Shown one piece after another: positions 54,848 through 63,488 of a stretch of DNA of 64,000 nt. Under the pieces are notes generated by a model. It had not been told where the DNA came from, ran no database searches, and worked only from the letters and a program-made list of their open reading frames with translations. Origin of the DNA: Sphingosinicella ginsenosidimutans (GTDB taxonomy: Bacteria > Pseudomonadota > Alphaproteobacteria > Sphingomonadales > Sphingomonadaceae); NCBI RefSeq assembly GCF_007995055.1, contig NZ_VOQQ01000001.1, positions 1,523,501 through 1,587,500 of the forward strand, in the 5' to 3' direction. Position numbers and translations under genes: made by a program. How positions within the stretch are numbered: the first letter of the stretch is position 1; each line of letters opens with the position of its first letter.

Positions 54848-56128
54848 ATGGGCAAGGGGCCGCAAAGGATCAGAGGCACCCAGGATATCTGGGGCGAGGA
54901 AGCCGACCGTTTCCACGCGGTGACGGCCGCGTTCGATCGCGTGCGTCGGCTCTATGCCTTCCAGCGCGTCGAGATCCCGGTCTTCGAGGCGACCGAGGTC
55001 TTCGCCCGCTCGATCGGCGAGACCACCGACGTCGTCTCCAAGGAAATGTACACGTTCGAGGATCGCGGCGGCGATTCGATCACGCTGCGCCCCGAATTCA
55101 CCGCGGGCCTGTGCCGCGCCTATCTCTCCGAAGGCTGGCAGCAGCACGCGCCGCTGAAGCTCGCCACCTGGGGCCCGGTCTTCCGCTACGAGCGCCCGCA
55201 GAAGGGCCGCTTCCGCCAGTTCCACCAGTTGGACGCCGAGATCATCGGCACCGACGCGCCCGCGGCGGACGTGGAATTGCTGGTGCTCGCCGATCAGCTC
55301 CTCCACGAGCTCGGCATATCCGACGGCATCACGCTCCAGCTCAACACATTGGGCGATGCGCCGACGCGCGAGGCGTGGCGCGCTGCCTTGATCGATCATT
55401 TCGAGGCGCATCGCGGCGACCTCTCCGAGGACAGCCTCGCCCGGCTCGACAAGAATCCCTTGCGCATCCTCGACAGCAAGGACCCGCGCGACCGCCCGAT
55501 CGCCGACAGCGCGCCGGACATCGACGCCTATCTGACGGCGGAAGCGAGCGACTTCTTCGCCGCCGTCACCGCCGGCCTCGACGCCGCCGGCGTCGCCTGG
55601 ACCCGCAACGCGCGCCTAGTCCGCGGCCTTGATTATTACCGCCACACCGCCTTCGAATTCGTCACCGATCGGTTGGGCGCGCAGGGCACGGTGCTCGCCG
55701 GCGGCCGATATGACGGCCTGATCGAAAGCCTCGGCGGCCCCCACACCCCAGCGGTCGGCTGGGCCGCGGGGATCGAGCGGCTTGCGATGATGATCGAGGC
55801 GCCATCCGGGGGAGCGCCGACGGTGGCGGTCGTTCCCGATCAGCCCGATCTGGAAGGTGACGCTTCTCGACTGGCGACGCTTCTCCGTCGCGCCGGAATA
55901 GCCGCCGACATCGGCTTCAGGGGCAACGCCAAGAAGCGGATCGAAAGCGCGAAGAAGAACAATCGGACCGCCGCGTTGATTCTGCGTGATCCCTCTCAGG
56001 CGCCACGCTTACACCTCACCCACTTCGGTGGAACCGACGATCAGAGGAAGTCACTCGCGGACAAGATATTGCTTGCCGTGAAAGACATTTACTCAGGCAT
56101 GTCGGGCGGACCGGATCGGGCTGCATGA
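54848..56128 (+). CDS. hisS: Histidyl-tRNA synthetase
   Basis: A 426-residue class II enzyme. Motif 2 is FRYERPQKGRFRQFHQLDAE, histidine-specific loops LVRGLDYYRHTAFEF and GGRYDGLIESLGG, motif 3 AVGWAAGIERLAMM, then the anticodon-binding domain. Its stop codon lies in ATGA at 56125-56128, which was probably the original prfA start before a repeat entered. Confidence 0.96.
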   Translation: MGKGPQRIRGTQDIWGEEADRFHAVTAAFDRVRRLYAFQRVEIPVFEATEVFARSIGETTDVVSKEMYTFEDRGGDSITLRPEFTAGLCRAYLSEGWQQHAPLKLATWGPVFRYERPQKGRFRQFHQLDAEIIGTDAPAADVELLVLADQLLHELGISDGITLQLNTLGDAPTREAWRAALIDHFEAHRGDLSEDSLARLDKNPLRILDSKDPRDRPIADSAPDIDAYLTAEASDFFAAVTAGLDAAGVAWTRNARLVRGLDYYRHTAFEFVTDRLGAQGTVLAGGRYDGLIESLGGPHTPAVGWAAGIERLAMMIEAPSGGAPTVAVVPDQPDLEGDASRLATLLRRAGIAADIGFRGNAKKRIESAKKNNRTAALILRDPSQAPRLHLTHFGGTDDQRKSLADKILLAVKDIYSGMSGGPDRAA

Positions 56129-56313
56129 CCAAAATCTCCGCCGAACGCATTGCCGCCATTGCCACCCACTCCCCCTCTCCCCGTGGGGGAGAGGGTTGGG
56201 GTGAGGGGGCTCTGAATTGGGGATTTCCCTCGACCGCCGAGCCCCCTCACCCTGCCCTCTCCCCCACGGGGAGAGGGTTGTTCGGCGTCGTCGCTGGAGC
56301 GGCGGCGGCATGA
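56125..56313 (+). CDS. 62-codon bridging frame through a repeat, between hisS and prfA
   Basis: Starts with [13 protein letters not shown], almost the same as the true prfA start [13 protein letters not shown], then reads through the inverted repeat ([13 protein letters not shown] ... [11 protein letters not shown]) and ends in ATGA overlapping prfA. It overlaps hisS by four bases at one end and prfA by four at the other, so ribosomes could pass from hisS to prfA. Probably not a functional protein but a remnant that keeps translational coupling. Confidence 0.5.
   Translation: MTKISAERIAAIATHSPSPRGGEGWGEGALNWGFPSTAEPPHPALSPTGRGLFGVVAGAAAA
56173..56277. repeat. Inverted-repeat element inside the hisS-prfA junction
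   Basis: Arms 56173-56212 and 56239-56277 are near-perfect reverse complements (CCCTCTCCCCGTGGGGGAGA in one arm; each arm also self-complementary), separated by 26 bases. Flanked by two copies of the first 12 codons of prfA. Looks like a non-autonomous repeat of the REP/MITE kind. Confidence 0.8.
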
Positions 56314-57386
56314 CCCGCATTTCCGCCGAACGCATTGCCGCCATCGAGGCGCGCAAGGAGGAGTTGCAGGCGGCGATGGCCGCGGGCGATCTCGATCCGC
56401 AGGCGTTCGTGAAGCTCTCCAAGGACTATGCCGAGATCGAGCCGGTCGCCGAGGCCGCGCGCGAGGTGCGGCGGCTGCGCGACGAGGCGGTGTCGCTCGC
56501 CGAGATGACGCACGAGGCCGACGAGGAGCTTCGCGCCATGGCGGCTGAGGAACTCATTGAGAATCGCGAGAAGCTCGAGGCCGCCGAGCGGGCGCTTGCG
56601 CTGAAGCTGCTGCCGCGCGACGCCGCCGACGATCGGCCCGCGATGCTCGAAATCCGCGCCGGCACCGGCGGCGACGAGGCGGCGCTGTTCGCCGGCGATC
56701 TCCTGCGCATGTATCAGCGTTACGCCGAGACGAAGGGCTGGCGCTTCGAGCTCATATCGGCGAGCGCGGCCGAGCTTGGCGGCTTCAAGGAGGCGATCGC
56801 CTCGGTCACCGGCCAGGGCGTGTTCGCGCGGCTGAAGTTCGAAAGCGGCGTTCACCGCGTCCAGCGCGTTCCCGTCACCGAAAGCGGCGGCCGAATCCAC
56901 ACCAGCGCCGCCACCGTCGCGGTGCTGCCCGAGGCGGAGGAGGTCGACGTCCAGATCGACGAGAAGGACCTTCGGATCGACATCTATCGCGCCTCCGGCC
57001 CGGGCGGGCAGGGCGTGAACACGACCGACAGCGCGGTTCGGATCACCCATTTGCCCACCGGCATCGTCGTCATCCAGCAGGACGAGCGATCGCAGCACAA
57101 GAACCGCGCCAAGGCCATGAAGGTGCTTCGGACCCGCCTCTACGAAGCGGAGCGCGAGCGGCTCGCCGCCGAGCGCACCGGCGCGCGCCGGTCGATGGTC
57201 GGATCGGGCGACCGCTCGGAGCGGATCCGCACCTACAATTTCCCGCAGGGGCGCGTGACCGATCACCGCATCAACCTGACCCTCCACCGCCTGCCCGAAA
57301 TCCTGGAAGGCCAGATGGACGAGCTGATCGACGCCCTCATTTCCGAGGACGAGGCCGAACGTCTGGCGAGTTTGGATGAGGCCTAG
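56310..57386 (+). CDS. prfA: Peptide chain release factor 1
   Basis: A 358-residue RF1: reads UAA and UAG and hydrolyses peptidyl-tRNA. GGQ is in [17 protein letters not shown] near residue 232; the codon-recognition region is [20 protein letters not shown]. The start ATG overlaps the bridging frame stop. The end is directly followed by another repeat before prmC, which encodes the methylase of this protein. Confidence 0.96.
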   Translation: MTRISAERIAAIEARKEELQAAMAAGDLDPQAFVKLSKDYAEIEPVAEAAREVRRLRDEAVSLAEMTHEADEELRAMAAEELIENREKLEAAERALALKLLPRDAADDRPAMLEIRAGTGGDEAALFAGDLLRMYQRYAETKGWRFELISASAAELGGFKEAIASVTGQGVFARLKFESGVHRVQRVPVTESGGRIHTSAATVAVLPEAEEVDVQIDEKDLRIDIYRASGPGGQGVNTTDSAVRITHLPTGIVVIQQDERSQHKNRAKAMKVLRTRLYEAERERLAAERTGARRSMVGSGDRSERIRTYNFPQGRVTDHRINLTLHRLPEILEGQMDELIDALISEDEAERLASLDEA

Positions 57387-57426
57387 CTTCCCCTCCCGCT
57401 GGCGGGAGGGGATTGAGGGGTGGGCC
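57387..57426. repeat. GC-rich palindromic repeat after prfA
   Basis: CCCCTCCCGCTGGCGGGAGG followed by GGATTGAGGGGTGGGC begins at the base after the prfA stop. Same type as the arms at 24852 and 56173 but a single copy. Confidence 0.7.
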
Positions 57427-57482
57427 CGTTTTCCTCTCCAGCCCTGGGACAGGCCCGGCCCCGCCCGCTTGCGCGAGGCGAG

Positions 57483-58310
57483 ATGAGGGTGCGGGAGGCT
57501 CTCACGGCGCCGGCCCGCCAGCTCGAAGCCGTCTCCATGACCCCCCGCCTCGATGCCGAGCTCCTCATGGCGCACGCGCTCGGCATGTCGCGCGAGCAGA
57601 TGCTCCTTTCGGCGATGGACGCCGAAGCGCCCGCCGCGTTCGCGGCCCTGCTCGCCCGCCGCCTCGCGCACGAGCCGGTGGCCTATATCACCGGCCGCCG
57701 CGCCTTCTGGACGATCGAGCTGGAGGTTGGCCCCGGCGTCCTCGTGCCGCGGCCGGACAGCGAGACGCTGATCGACGCCGCGGTCGAGCGCTTCGGTCCG
57801 CGCGGGCCGGCGACGATCCTCGATCTCGGCACCGGACCGGGCACGCTGTTGCTCGCCGCGCTCGATCAATGGCCACAGGCGCGCGGGCTTGGCATCGATC
57901 GTTCGGAAGACGCGCTCGCTTATGCGCGCCGCAACGCCGCGCGGCTCGGCCTCGGCGATCGCGCGGAGCTGCGCCTCGGCGATTGGGGGGAGGGCATCGA
58001 GGGGCGGTTCGATCTCGTCCTCGCCAACCCGCCTTATGTCGCGACCGATACCGATCTGCCGCCGGATGTCGCCGATCACGAGCCGGCGACGGCGCTGTTC
58101 GCCGGCGCCGACGGCCTCGACGATTATCGCCGGCTCGCGCCCCAGCTGCCGCGGCTGATCGCGCCCGGCGGCATCGCCTGCGTCGAGATCGGCGCGGGCC
58201 AGAAGCAGGCGGTGGCGGCGCTGTTCGGCGCGGCTGGGTTGACGGTCGCATCGCGCGACGATCTCGCCGGAGTCGCAAGGTGCCTCGTGCTCGCCAACGC
58301 GGATGAATGA
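57483..58310 (+). CDS. prmC: Release factor glutamine methyltransferase
   Basis: Methylates the GGQ glutamine of release factors. The 275-residue enzyme has an N-terminal helical domain (RLDAELLMAHALGMSREQML), YITGRRAFWTIELEVGPGVL, SAM motif ILDLGTGPGTLLLAAL and the catalytic NPPY near residues 182-185. ATG 57483; the frame reaches back to 57420 through repeat-derived DNA. Confidence 0.95.
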   Translation: MRVREALTAPARQLEAVSMTPRLDAELLMAHALGMSREQMLLSAMDAEAPAAFAALLARRLAHEPVAYITGRRAFWTIELEVGPGVLVPRPDSETLIDAAVERFGPRGPATILDLGTGPGTLLLAALDQWPQARGLGIDRSEDALAYARRNAARLGLGDRAELRLGDWGEGIEGRFDLVLANPPYVATDTDLPPDVADHEPATALFAGADGLDDYRRLAPQLPRLIAPGGIACVEIGAGQKQAVAALFGAAGLTVASRDDLAGVARCLVLANADE

Positions 58311-58358
58311 ATTTTCACTTGGTTTCGGACCACGCACTTACTACATAGGGGGGCAGGG

Positions 58359-58532
58359 ATGCCGGCTCGTCGCTCGTGGAAGCGCAAGGCCAGCGTCGCC
58401 GACCCCCGATTGCTTGGTCGCTTTGGCGGGCGATTTGGTGCGGAAGCGATTGAGCCGCGCGCGGCGAATCGCACCGTCAGGGTCGTGCAGGGAAGGCCGG
58501 GAGGGGCCCGGCCGGCTGTGAAGGCAGGTTAA
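58359..58532 (+). CDS. Possible 57-residue basic protein before the DUF4167 gene
   Basis: Starts MPARRSWKRKASVADPRLLG and ends RPGGARPAVKAG, with 10 or more Arg/Lys and a G-rich ribosome site (GGGGGGCAGG) before the ATG. It fills the 246-base gap before the DUF4167 gene, 24 bases from its start. No family recognised; it may only be leader RNA of the next gene. Confidence 0.3.
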   Translation: MPARRSWKRKASVADPRLLGRFGGRFGAEAIEPRAANRTVRVVQGRPGGARPAVKAG

Positions 58533-58556
58533 ACCACCCTTGGTGAGGATTTTCGT

Positions 58557-59198
58557 TTGATCAACAATCGTCAGGGCGGCCGCAGGCGCGGCCGGGGCGG
58601 CGGCGGTGGACGCGCGCCCAACATGAATCCGGGAGCCGGCAATCGCCAGGACAACCGGCAGCGCGGCAACGCCGCCCAGCTTCTCGAGAAATATAAGGGC
58701 CTTGCGCGCGACGCGCAGATGCAGGGCGATCGCGTCCAGACCGAATATTTCCTCCAGTTCGCGGACCATTATTTCCGCGTCCTCGGCGAAAGCCGCGCCC
58801 GCTTCGAGGAGCAGCGCCGGCAGCGCGGCGAGGATTATGGCGAGCCCGACGACGGCGATGGCGACGAGGAGATGGAGGCCGCCGAGCGCCCTGCTTACGA
58901 GCGCGCCGAGGAGCCCGCCCGCGAGCCGCGCAATCGCGAGGCCGACGAGGGTCGCGAGGAGCGGGCGCCGCGCAACGGCGAGGCCCGCGGCCGCCGCCCG
59001 CGCGGTCGCCGGTTCGAGCAGGAAGACGGGACCGAAGAGGCCAACGGCATCGCGCTCGACGCGCTGCCCCCCGCGATCGCCGCCGCGCCCGCCGCGGCGA
59101 ACGGCGATGCCGAGGGTGGTGAGGAGGCGCCGCGCGCGCCGCGCCGCCGGACCCGTCGCCCGCGCGGCGAGGCCGAGGATATCGCGCCCGCCGCCTGA
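58557..59198 (+). CDS. DUF4167 protein
   Basis: A 213-residue protein: Arg/Gly-rich N-terminus (NNRQGGRRRGRGGGGGR), then the conserved core LLEKYKGLARDAQMQGDRVQ, TEYFLQFADHYFRVL that defines DUF4167, and a long acidic/basic low-complexity tail. Conserved in Alphaproteobacteria next to prfA-prmC; RNA binding is suggested by RGG-like and basic segments but not proved. Start is TTG 58557 with GGTGAGGA upstream. A strong terminator follows. Confidence 0.88.
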   Translation: MINNRQGGRRRGRGGGGGRAPNMNPGAGNRQDNRQRGNAAQLLEKYKGLARDAQMQGDRVQTEYFLQFADHYFRVLGESRARFEEQRRQRGEDYGEPDDGDGDEEMEAAERPAYERAEEPAREPRNREADEGREERAPRNGEARGRRPRGRRFEQEDGTEEANGIALDALPPAIAAAPAAANGDAEGGEEAPRAPRRRTRRPRGEAEDIAPAA

Positions 59199-59234
59199 GC
59201 GGCTTGTTCATTGACCTGACAGCGAGACTGTAGG

Positions 59235-59267
59235 ACGCTCCCCGGACCTTGTTCGGGGAGCGTTTTT
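59235..59267 (+). terminator. Intrinsic terminator that also holds the next ribosome site
   Basis: Perfect 10-bp stem ACGCTCCCCG/CGGGGAGCGT, 9-base loop, then TTTTT. It ends one base before the ATG of the next gene. The 3' arm contains GGGGAG, nine bases before that ATG and the only ribosome site there, so the folded form would both end the DUF4167 message and hide the start of the DUF4139 gene. Confidence 0.85.
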
Positions 59268-59268
59268 C

Positions 59269-60678
59269 ATGCGGGCTATCCTCATTGCTTCGGTTGCGGC
59301 GCTCGCCTTTGCGACGCCGGGTTCGGCCCAGATCCAGACGGAAATCCCGCCGCCCTCGGAAAGCGCCCAGGGCGACGTCGCGGTGACGATCTACAACAAC
59401 GATCTCGCCCTGGTTCAGGACCGGCGGCCGCTTTCGGTGCCGCAGGGCCGCTCCCGGCAGGAGTTTCCCGACGTCTCGGCGCAGATCCGGCCCGAAACGG
59501 TGACGCTCACCGGCGACGGCATCGGCATCGTCGAGCAGAATTTCGATTTCGACCTGCTGTCGCCCCAGGCGCTGATGCAGAAGGCGGTCGGCGAGACGGT
59601 GACGCTGGTGCGTACCAACCCGGCCACCGGCGCCGAGACGCGCGAGCAGGCGCGGGTGCTCGCGGCCAATGGGGGCGTCGTGCTCCAGATCGGGAACCGG
59701 ATCGAGGTCCTGCGCGACGACGGCCTGCCGGTGCGCGTGATCTTCGATCATGTCCCCGCCGGGCTTCGCGCCCGCCCGACGCTGTCCGTCACTGTCCAGA
59801 GCGCGCGCGCCGGGCGTCGGCCGCTGACGCTCACCTATCTGACGCCGGGCCTCGGCTGGTCGGCCGATTATGTCGCCCTGTTCGACGAGGCGAACGGCCG
59901 GATGGACGTCCAGGGCTGGATCACGCTCACCAACAACAGCGGCACGCCCTATAACAATGCCGACGTCCTGCTCGTCGCCGGCAATGTCGGCGGCGGACAG
60001 ATGCAGACTTCCGGCGTGCGCCGCGGCCCCGCGCCACCGCTCCGCCAGGCCGGGACCGAGACGTCGGACCGCGAGCGGCTCGGCGACTATTATCTCTATC
60101 CGCTCCCCGCGCGAACGACGATCGCCAACCGCCAGACCAAGCAGGTGAGCTTCCTCAACGTCGCCGGGACCCCGGCGCGGCGGGCCTATGAATATCGCAA
60201 CGCCTGGCTCGGCAGCGCCGAGCAGCCGCAGAGCGCGAACACGGTGCTCCGCTTCTCCTCCTCGCGCGATCAGGGCCTCGGCGACGCGCTCCCGGCGGGC
60301 ACGGTGCGCGTCTATCAGCGCGACGCGCGCGGCAATCCGCAATTCGTCGGCGAAAGCCCGATCGGCCACACGCCGATGGGGTCCGAACTCGGCCTTACCA
60401 CCGGACAGGCGTTCGACGTGAAGGTCCAGCCGACGGTCGAGCGCCGCGAGCGCGTGTCGAACGGCCGCTGGCGCACGACGATGCGCTACACGCTCACCAA
60501 CGCCCGGCCGGACGCGGTCACCGTCGATCTCGTCCAGTCCGGATTGTGGGGGGATACGCGGATCGCCGAGCAAAGCCAGCCGAGCGAGCGCCGCTCGGCC
60601 GACGAGACGGTCTGGCACGTCGCCGTCCCCGCCAATGGCGAGGCGAGCGTCACCGCGACCTTCGACACGCGCTTCTAG
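59269..60678 (+). CDS. Exported DUF4139 protein 1
   Basis: A 469-residue protein with signal peptide (ILIASVAALAFATPGSAQ). DUF4139 region: VAVTIYNNDLALVQDRRPLS, LTLTYLTPGLGWSADYVALF, WITLTNNSGTPYNNADVLLV, then ending in an all-beta domain with FDTRF. The family is a beta-rich periplasmic or surface protein of unknown role. A second member follows 100 bases later, separated by a repeat. The ribosome site lies inside a terminator stem. Confidence 0.88.
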   Translation: MRAILIASVAALAFATPGSAQIQTEIPPPSESAQGDVAVTIYNNDLALVQDRRPLSVPQGRSRQEFPDVSAQIRPETVTLTGDGIGIVEQNFDFDLLSPQALMQKAVGETVTLVRTNPATGAETREQARVLAANGGVVLQIGNRIEVLRDDGLPVRVIFDHVPAGLRARPTLSVTVQSARAGRRPLTLTYLTPGLGWSADYVALFDEANGRMDVQGWITLTNNSGTPYNNADVLLVAGNVGGGQMQTSGVRRGPAPPLRQAGTETSDRERLGDYYLYPLPARTTIANRQTKQVSFLNVAGTPARRAYEYRNAWLGSAEQPQSANTVLRFSSSRDQGLGDALPAGTVRVYQRDARGNPQFVGESPIGHTPMGSELGLTTGQAFDVKVQPTVERRERVSNGRWRTTMRYTLTNARPDAVTVDLVQSGLWGDTRIAEQSQPSERRSADETVWHVAVPANGEASVTATFDTRF

Positions 60679-60704
60679 GAGCCGCGCCTTGCCGCTCTCG
60701 ACCC

Positions 60705-60778
60705 GTCATTCCCGCGAAAGCGGGAATCCAGCTTCCTTTCCGCAGGTGAAGCTGGACCCCCGCTTTCGCTGGGGTGAC
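60705..60778. repeat. Inverted-repeat element (TCATTCCCGCGAAAGCGGGA type)
   Basis: Arms 60705-60735 (GTCATTCCCGCGAAAGCGGG ...) and 60748-60778 (reverse complement GTCACCCCAGCGAAAGCGGG ...) face each other across 12 bases; a widespread bacterial repeat type. The right arm ends at the base before the GTG start of the second DUF4139 gene. Confidence 0.82.
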
Positions 60779-62314
60779 GTGAGGTGGCTTGGATTGTTCC
60801 TGCTGTTCTTCGCGACCCCCGCCACCGCGCAGACGATCGTCACTTCGCCACGGCCGGACCATGTCGCCGTCACCGTCTATCGCGATCCCAACCGGGCCGC
60901 CGCGCAGGCGCCCAATCTCTCCTTCCTCAACGGCTATGCGCTGATCAGCGAGACGAGGGCGGTGTCGCTGCCGGCCGGCGAATCGGAGCTTCGCTTCGAA
61001 GGCGTCGCCGGCGGCATCCTGCCGCAAAGCGCGATCGTGACCGGCCTCGGCGACGGCGTGATCGAGCGCAACCGCGACGCCTGGCTGCTTTCGCCCGGCA
61101 CCCTGATCGAACGCTCGCTCGGCCGGCGCGTCCACCTGCGCCGCACCTCGCGGGCGACGGGCGCGGTTCGCGAGGAGGAGGCGGTCGTCCGCTCCGGCGC
61201 CGATGGCGCGCTGGTCCTCCAGACGCCGGCGGGGTTCGAGGCGCTGCGCTGCTCGGGCCTTGCCGAGACGGTCACCTATGACGGCGTGCCGGCCGGCCTC
61301 GCCGCGCGGCCGACCCTGTCGGTGCGCGTCCGCGCGCCGCAGCCGATGACCGCGACCGTGACGTTGTCCTACCTGTCGAGCGGCTTCGACTGGCAGGCCA
61401 ATTATGTCGCCAACCTCGCGGAAGACGGCGAATCGATCGATCTCTTCGCCTGGCTGACGATCGCCAACACCGACGAGACCAGCTTTGCGGATGCGGACGC
61501 TCAGGCGGTGGCCGGCCGGCTCAACCGATCCAACCGCCGCGTCCAGCCCGCCGAATCGCGGCCGATCGACCTGCAATGCTGGCCCGCCGGGACGACCAGC
61601 GATATTCCCGAGGATGAATCGTTGGCCGAGGACATCGTGGTGACCGGGTCGCGGGTCATGGCGCGCAACTTTGCGCCGGGAGCGCCGCCGCCACCGCCGC
61701 CGCCTCCGCCCCCGGCAGCGGAGGCCGCCATGCAGGCGCAGCAGGAGGAACTCGGCGATCTCAAGCTCTACCGGATTCCCGAGCCGGTCACCGTCGCCGC
61801 GAACAGCCAGAAGCAGGTCGCCTTCCTGACGCGGCCGCGCGTGCGCGTGCAGTTCGTCTATCGCCAGACGATCCAGCCGAGCTTTCGGGCGTCGAGCGCA
61901 CCGGCGCGGCGGATCATGATCACGCGCAACCGCCCCGCCGATGGCCTCGGCATGCCGCTTCCGGCCGGGCGAATCGTCCTGTTCGATTCGCGCGGCGGCC
62001 GGCCGATCCTGATCGGCGAGGGTTCCACCGCCGACCGCGCCGTGAACGAGGATGTCGAGATCCCGCTGGGCGAGGCGCCCGGCGTCACCGCCTCGGTCCG
62101 CCCCGTCGGCAATCCGAAGCTCAGCCGCGCCTTCGAGCTTACCGTGACCAACGACCAGTCGGCGCCGGTGCGATTCGAGGCGAGCCTCGCCGGCGGCGAG
62201 GTCAGCCGGTCGAGCGCGCGGCTCGGCCGCCGGGACGGCCGGCCGCTCTGGTCGGTGACGGTGCCGGCCAACGGCCGCGCCGTGCTGACCTATACGCTGG
62301 CGCCGCCGGCCTAG
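60779..62314 (+). CDS. Exported DUF4139 protein 2 with TonB-plug-like motif
   Basis: From GTG 60779, 511 residues with signal peptide (WLGLFLLFFATPATAQ). DUF4139 features VAVTVYRDPNRAAAQAPNLS, VTLSYLSSGFDWQANYVANL, FAWLTIANTDETSFADADAQ. Unusual insert near residues 285-325: AEDIVVTGSRV, like the TonB-receptor plug start, then a run of ten prolines. The open frame extends upstream through the repeat, but the signal peptide fixes the start at the repeat edge. Confidence 0.85.
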   Translation: MRWLGLFLLFFATPATAQTIVTSPRPDHVAVTVYRDPNRAAAQAPNLSFLNGYALISETRAVSLPAGESELRFEGVAGGILPQSAIVTGLGDGVIERNRDAWLLSPGTLIERSLGRRVHLRRTSRATGAVREEEAVVRSGADGALVLQTPAGFEALRCSGLAETVTYDGVPAGLAARPTLSVRVRAPQPMTATVTLSYLSSGFDWQANYVANLAEDGESIDLFAWLTIANTDETSFADADAQAVAGRLNRSNRRVQPAESRPIDLQCWPAGTTSDIPEDESLAEDIVVTGSRVMARNFAPGAPPPPPPPPPPAAEAAMQAQQEELGDLKLYRIPEPVTVAANSQKQVAFLTRPRVRVQFVYRQTIQPSFRASSAPARRIMITRNRPADGLGMPLPAGRIVLFDSRGGRPILIGEGSTADRAVNEDVEIPLGEAPGVTASVRPVGNPKLSRAFELTVTNDQSAPVRFEASLAGGEVSRSSARLGRRDGRPLWSVTVPANGRAVLTYTLAPPA

Positions 62315-62700
62315 CCGCGTTTCACCGGCCGCGGCCGGTGATTCTCGTCCAATGCGACGAAGGTGAAGAGGCCGCTGGTCACGTCCACCTCGCGCGTGCC
62401 GCGATCGCGGCTCGCGACGACGCGGATGCGGATCGCGATCGATGTCCGGCCGACGCGCTCGACATGGGCGTAGACCGAGATGAGGTCCTGAAGGAGGATC
62501 GGCGCGATGAACTCCATCGCCTCGATCGCCACCGTCGCGACCGCGCCCTCCGCCTCGCGGGCGGCGACGATGCCGGCCGCGATGTCCATCTGCGAGAGCA
62601 CCCAGCCGCCGAAAATGTGACCGTTGGCGTTGATGTCGCCAGGGCGCGGCACCACCCGCAGGATCGGATCGCGCTCAGCGGCGCCAGTGGTCGTCGTCAT
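62311..62700 (-). CDS. Acyl-CoA thioesterase (YciA-like hotdog fold)
   Basis: A 129-residue single hotdog domain: PGDINANGHIFGGWVLSQMD, AMEFIAPILLQDLISVYAHV, RTSIAIRIRVVAS. YciA-type enzymes hydrolyse acyl-CoAs of various lengths in the cytoplasm. Its start overlaps the end of the upstream membrane protein gene by 26 bases, so they are probably coupled; its stop overlaps the convergent DUF4139 gene. Confidence 0.92.
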   Translation of the reverse strand: MTTTTGAAERDPILRVVPRPGDINANGHIFGGWVLSQMDIAAGIVAAREAEGAVATVAIEAMEFIAPILLQDLISVYAHVERVGRTSIAIRIRVVASRDRGTREVDVTSGLFTFVALDENHRPRPVKRG

Positions 62701-62995
62701 CCTGGTCTCCGTGGCCCGTTTCGTCGTCGGCGCCGCTGCGATTGCTGTAGAAGATGAGACCCATCAGCGCGCCCGCGACGATCACCGAGAGGCCGACGCC
62801 GAGCGCCGTCGCGATCAGCATGTGGATCTGCACCGGGCCCGATTCCCACAGCCAGAACAAGGACAGCGCGACCGTCGCGAGCGCCGCCATCGTCGACCAG
62901 CGCATGGACCGGCGGAAATGGGCCCACGCATCGGCCACGCGGTCGGGATCGGGCGGCGCGGGCCGCCGGGGCGGAATCGGATCATGCCGGGGCAT
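62675..62995 (-). CDS. Small two-helix membrane protein
   Basis: A 106-residue protein with a Pro/Arg-rich N-terminus (RHDPIPPRRPAPPDPDR), two transmembrane helices (about 34-50 and 58-82) and a strongly acidic tail (DDETGHGDQDDDDHW). I do not recognise a family. Frame and codon use agree with a real gene; it overlaps the thioesterase gene. Confidence 0.72.
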   Translation of the reverse strand: MPRHDPIPPRRPAPPDPDRVADAWAHFRRSMRWSTMAALATVALSLFWLWESGPVQIHMLIATALGVGLSVIVAGALMGLIFYSNRSGADDETGHGDQDDDDHWRR

Positions 62996-63059
62996 GGCTT
63001 CCCTTTGGCGCGGCCACGTGGGATCATCAAGCCGAGTCGCGTAGTTTGAGGAGGATCCC

Positions 63060-63488
63060 ATGACGGTCGCCGCGATTCTTTCAACCAAGGGCGGAGACGT
63101 CCTCACCATCGAATCGGGAACGCTGGTGCGCGAAGCGGTGACGATGCTCGCCGATCGCCGGATCGGGGCCTTGCCGGTCGTGCGTGACGGCGCGGTTGTC
63201 GGGATCATGTCGGAGCGCGACGTCATCTACAGGTTGCGCAGCGACGGCGCCGCGGTGCTCGACTGGGCGGTCGAGCGGATCATGACCGCGCCGGCGATCG
63301 CGGTTCAGCCGGATCACGACATCATGGGGGCGCTGTCGCTGATGACGAAGCGGCGGATTCGCCATCTTCCCGTGCTCGACGGCGATCGGATCGTCGGCAT
63401 CGTTTCGATCGGCGATCTGGTGAAGCACCGGATGGACAAGATCGAGCGCGAGGCCGCCGACCTGCTCAACTATATTCAGAGCGCCTGA
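63060..63488 (+). CDS. Tandem CBS domain protein
   Basis: A 142-residue protein made of two CBS domains: LVREAVTMLADRRIGALPVV, GAVVGIMSERDVIYRL, and DHDIMGALSLMTKRRIRHLP, DRIVGIVSIGDLVKHRM. Pairs of CBS domains bind adenine nucleotides or SAM and act as sensors. GGAGGATCCC precedes the ATG. Stand-alone; target unknown. Last 13 bases overlap the convergent flippase gene. Confidence 0.92.
   Translation: MTVAAILSTKGGDVLTIESGTLVREAVTMLADRRIGALPVVRDGAVVGIMSERDVIYRLRSDGAAVLDWAVERIMTAPAIAVQPDHDIMGALSLMTKRRIRHLPVLDGDRIVGIVSIGDLVKHRMDKIEREAADLLNYIQSA

Noticed and set aside
51727..55632. Very long open frame on the plus strand (about 1300 codons)
   Set aside because: It is antisense to amidase and M61 peptidase and overlaps hisS in another frame. 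Composition is Arg/Asp/Gly-rich without motifs, as expected from GC-rich codon bias.
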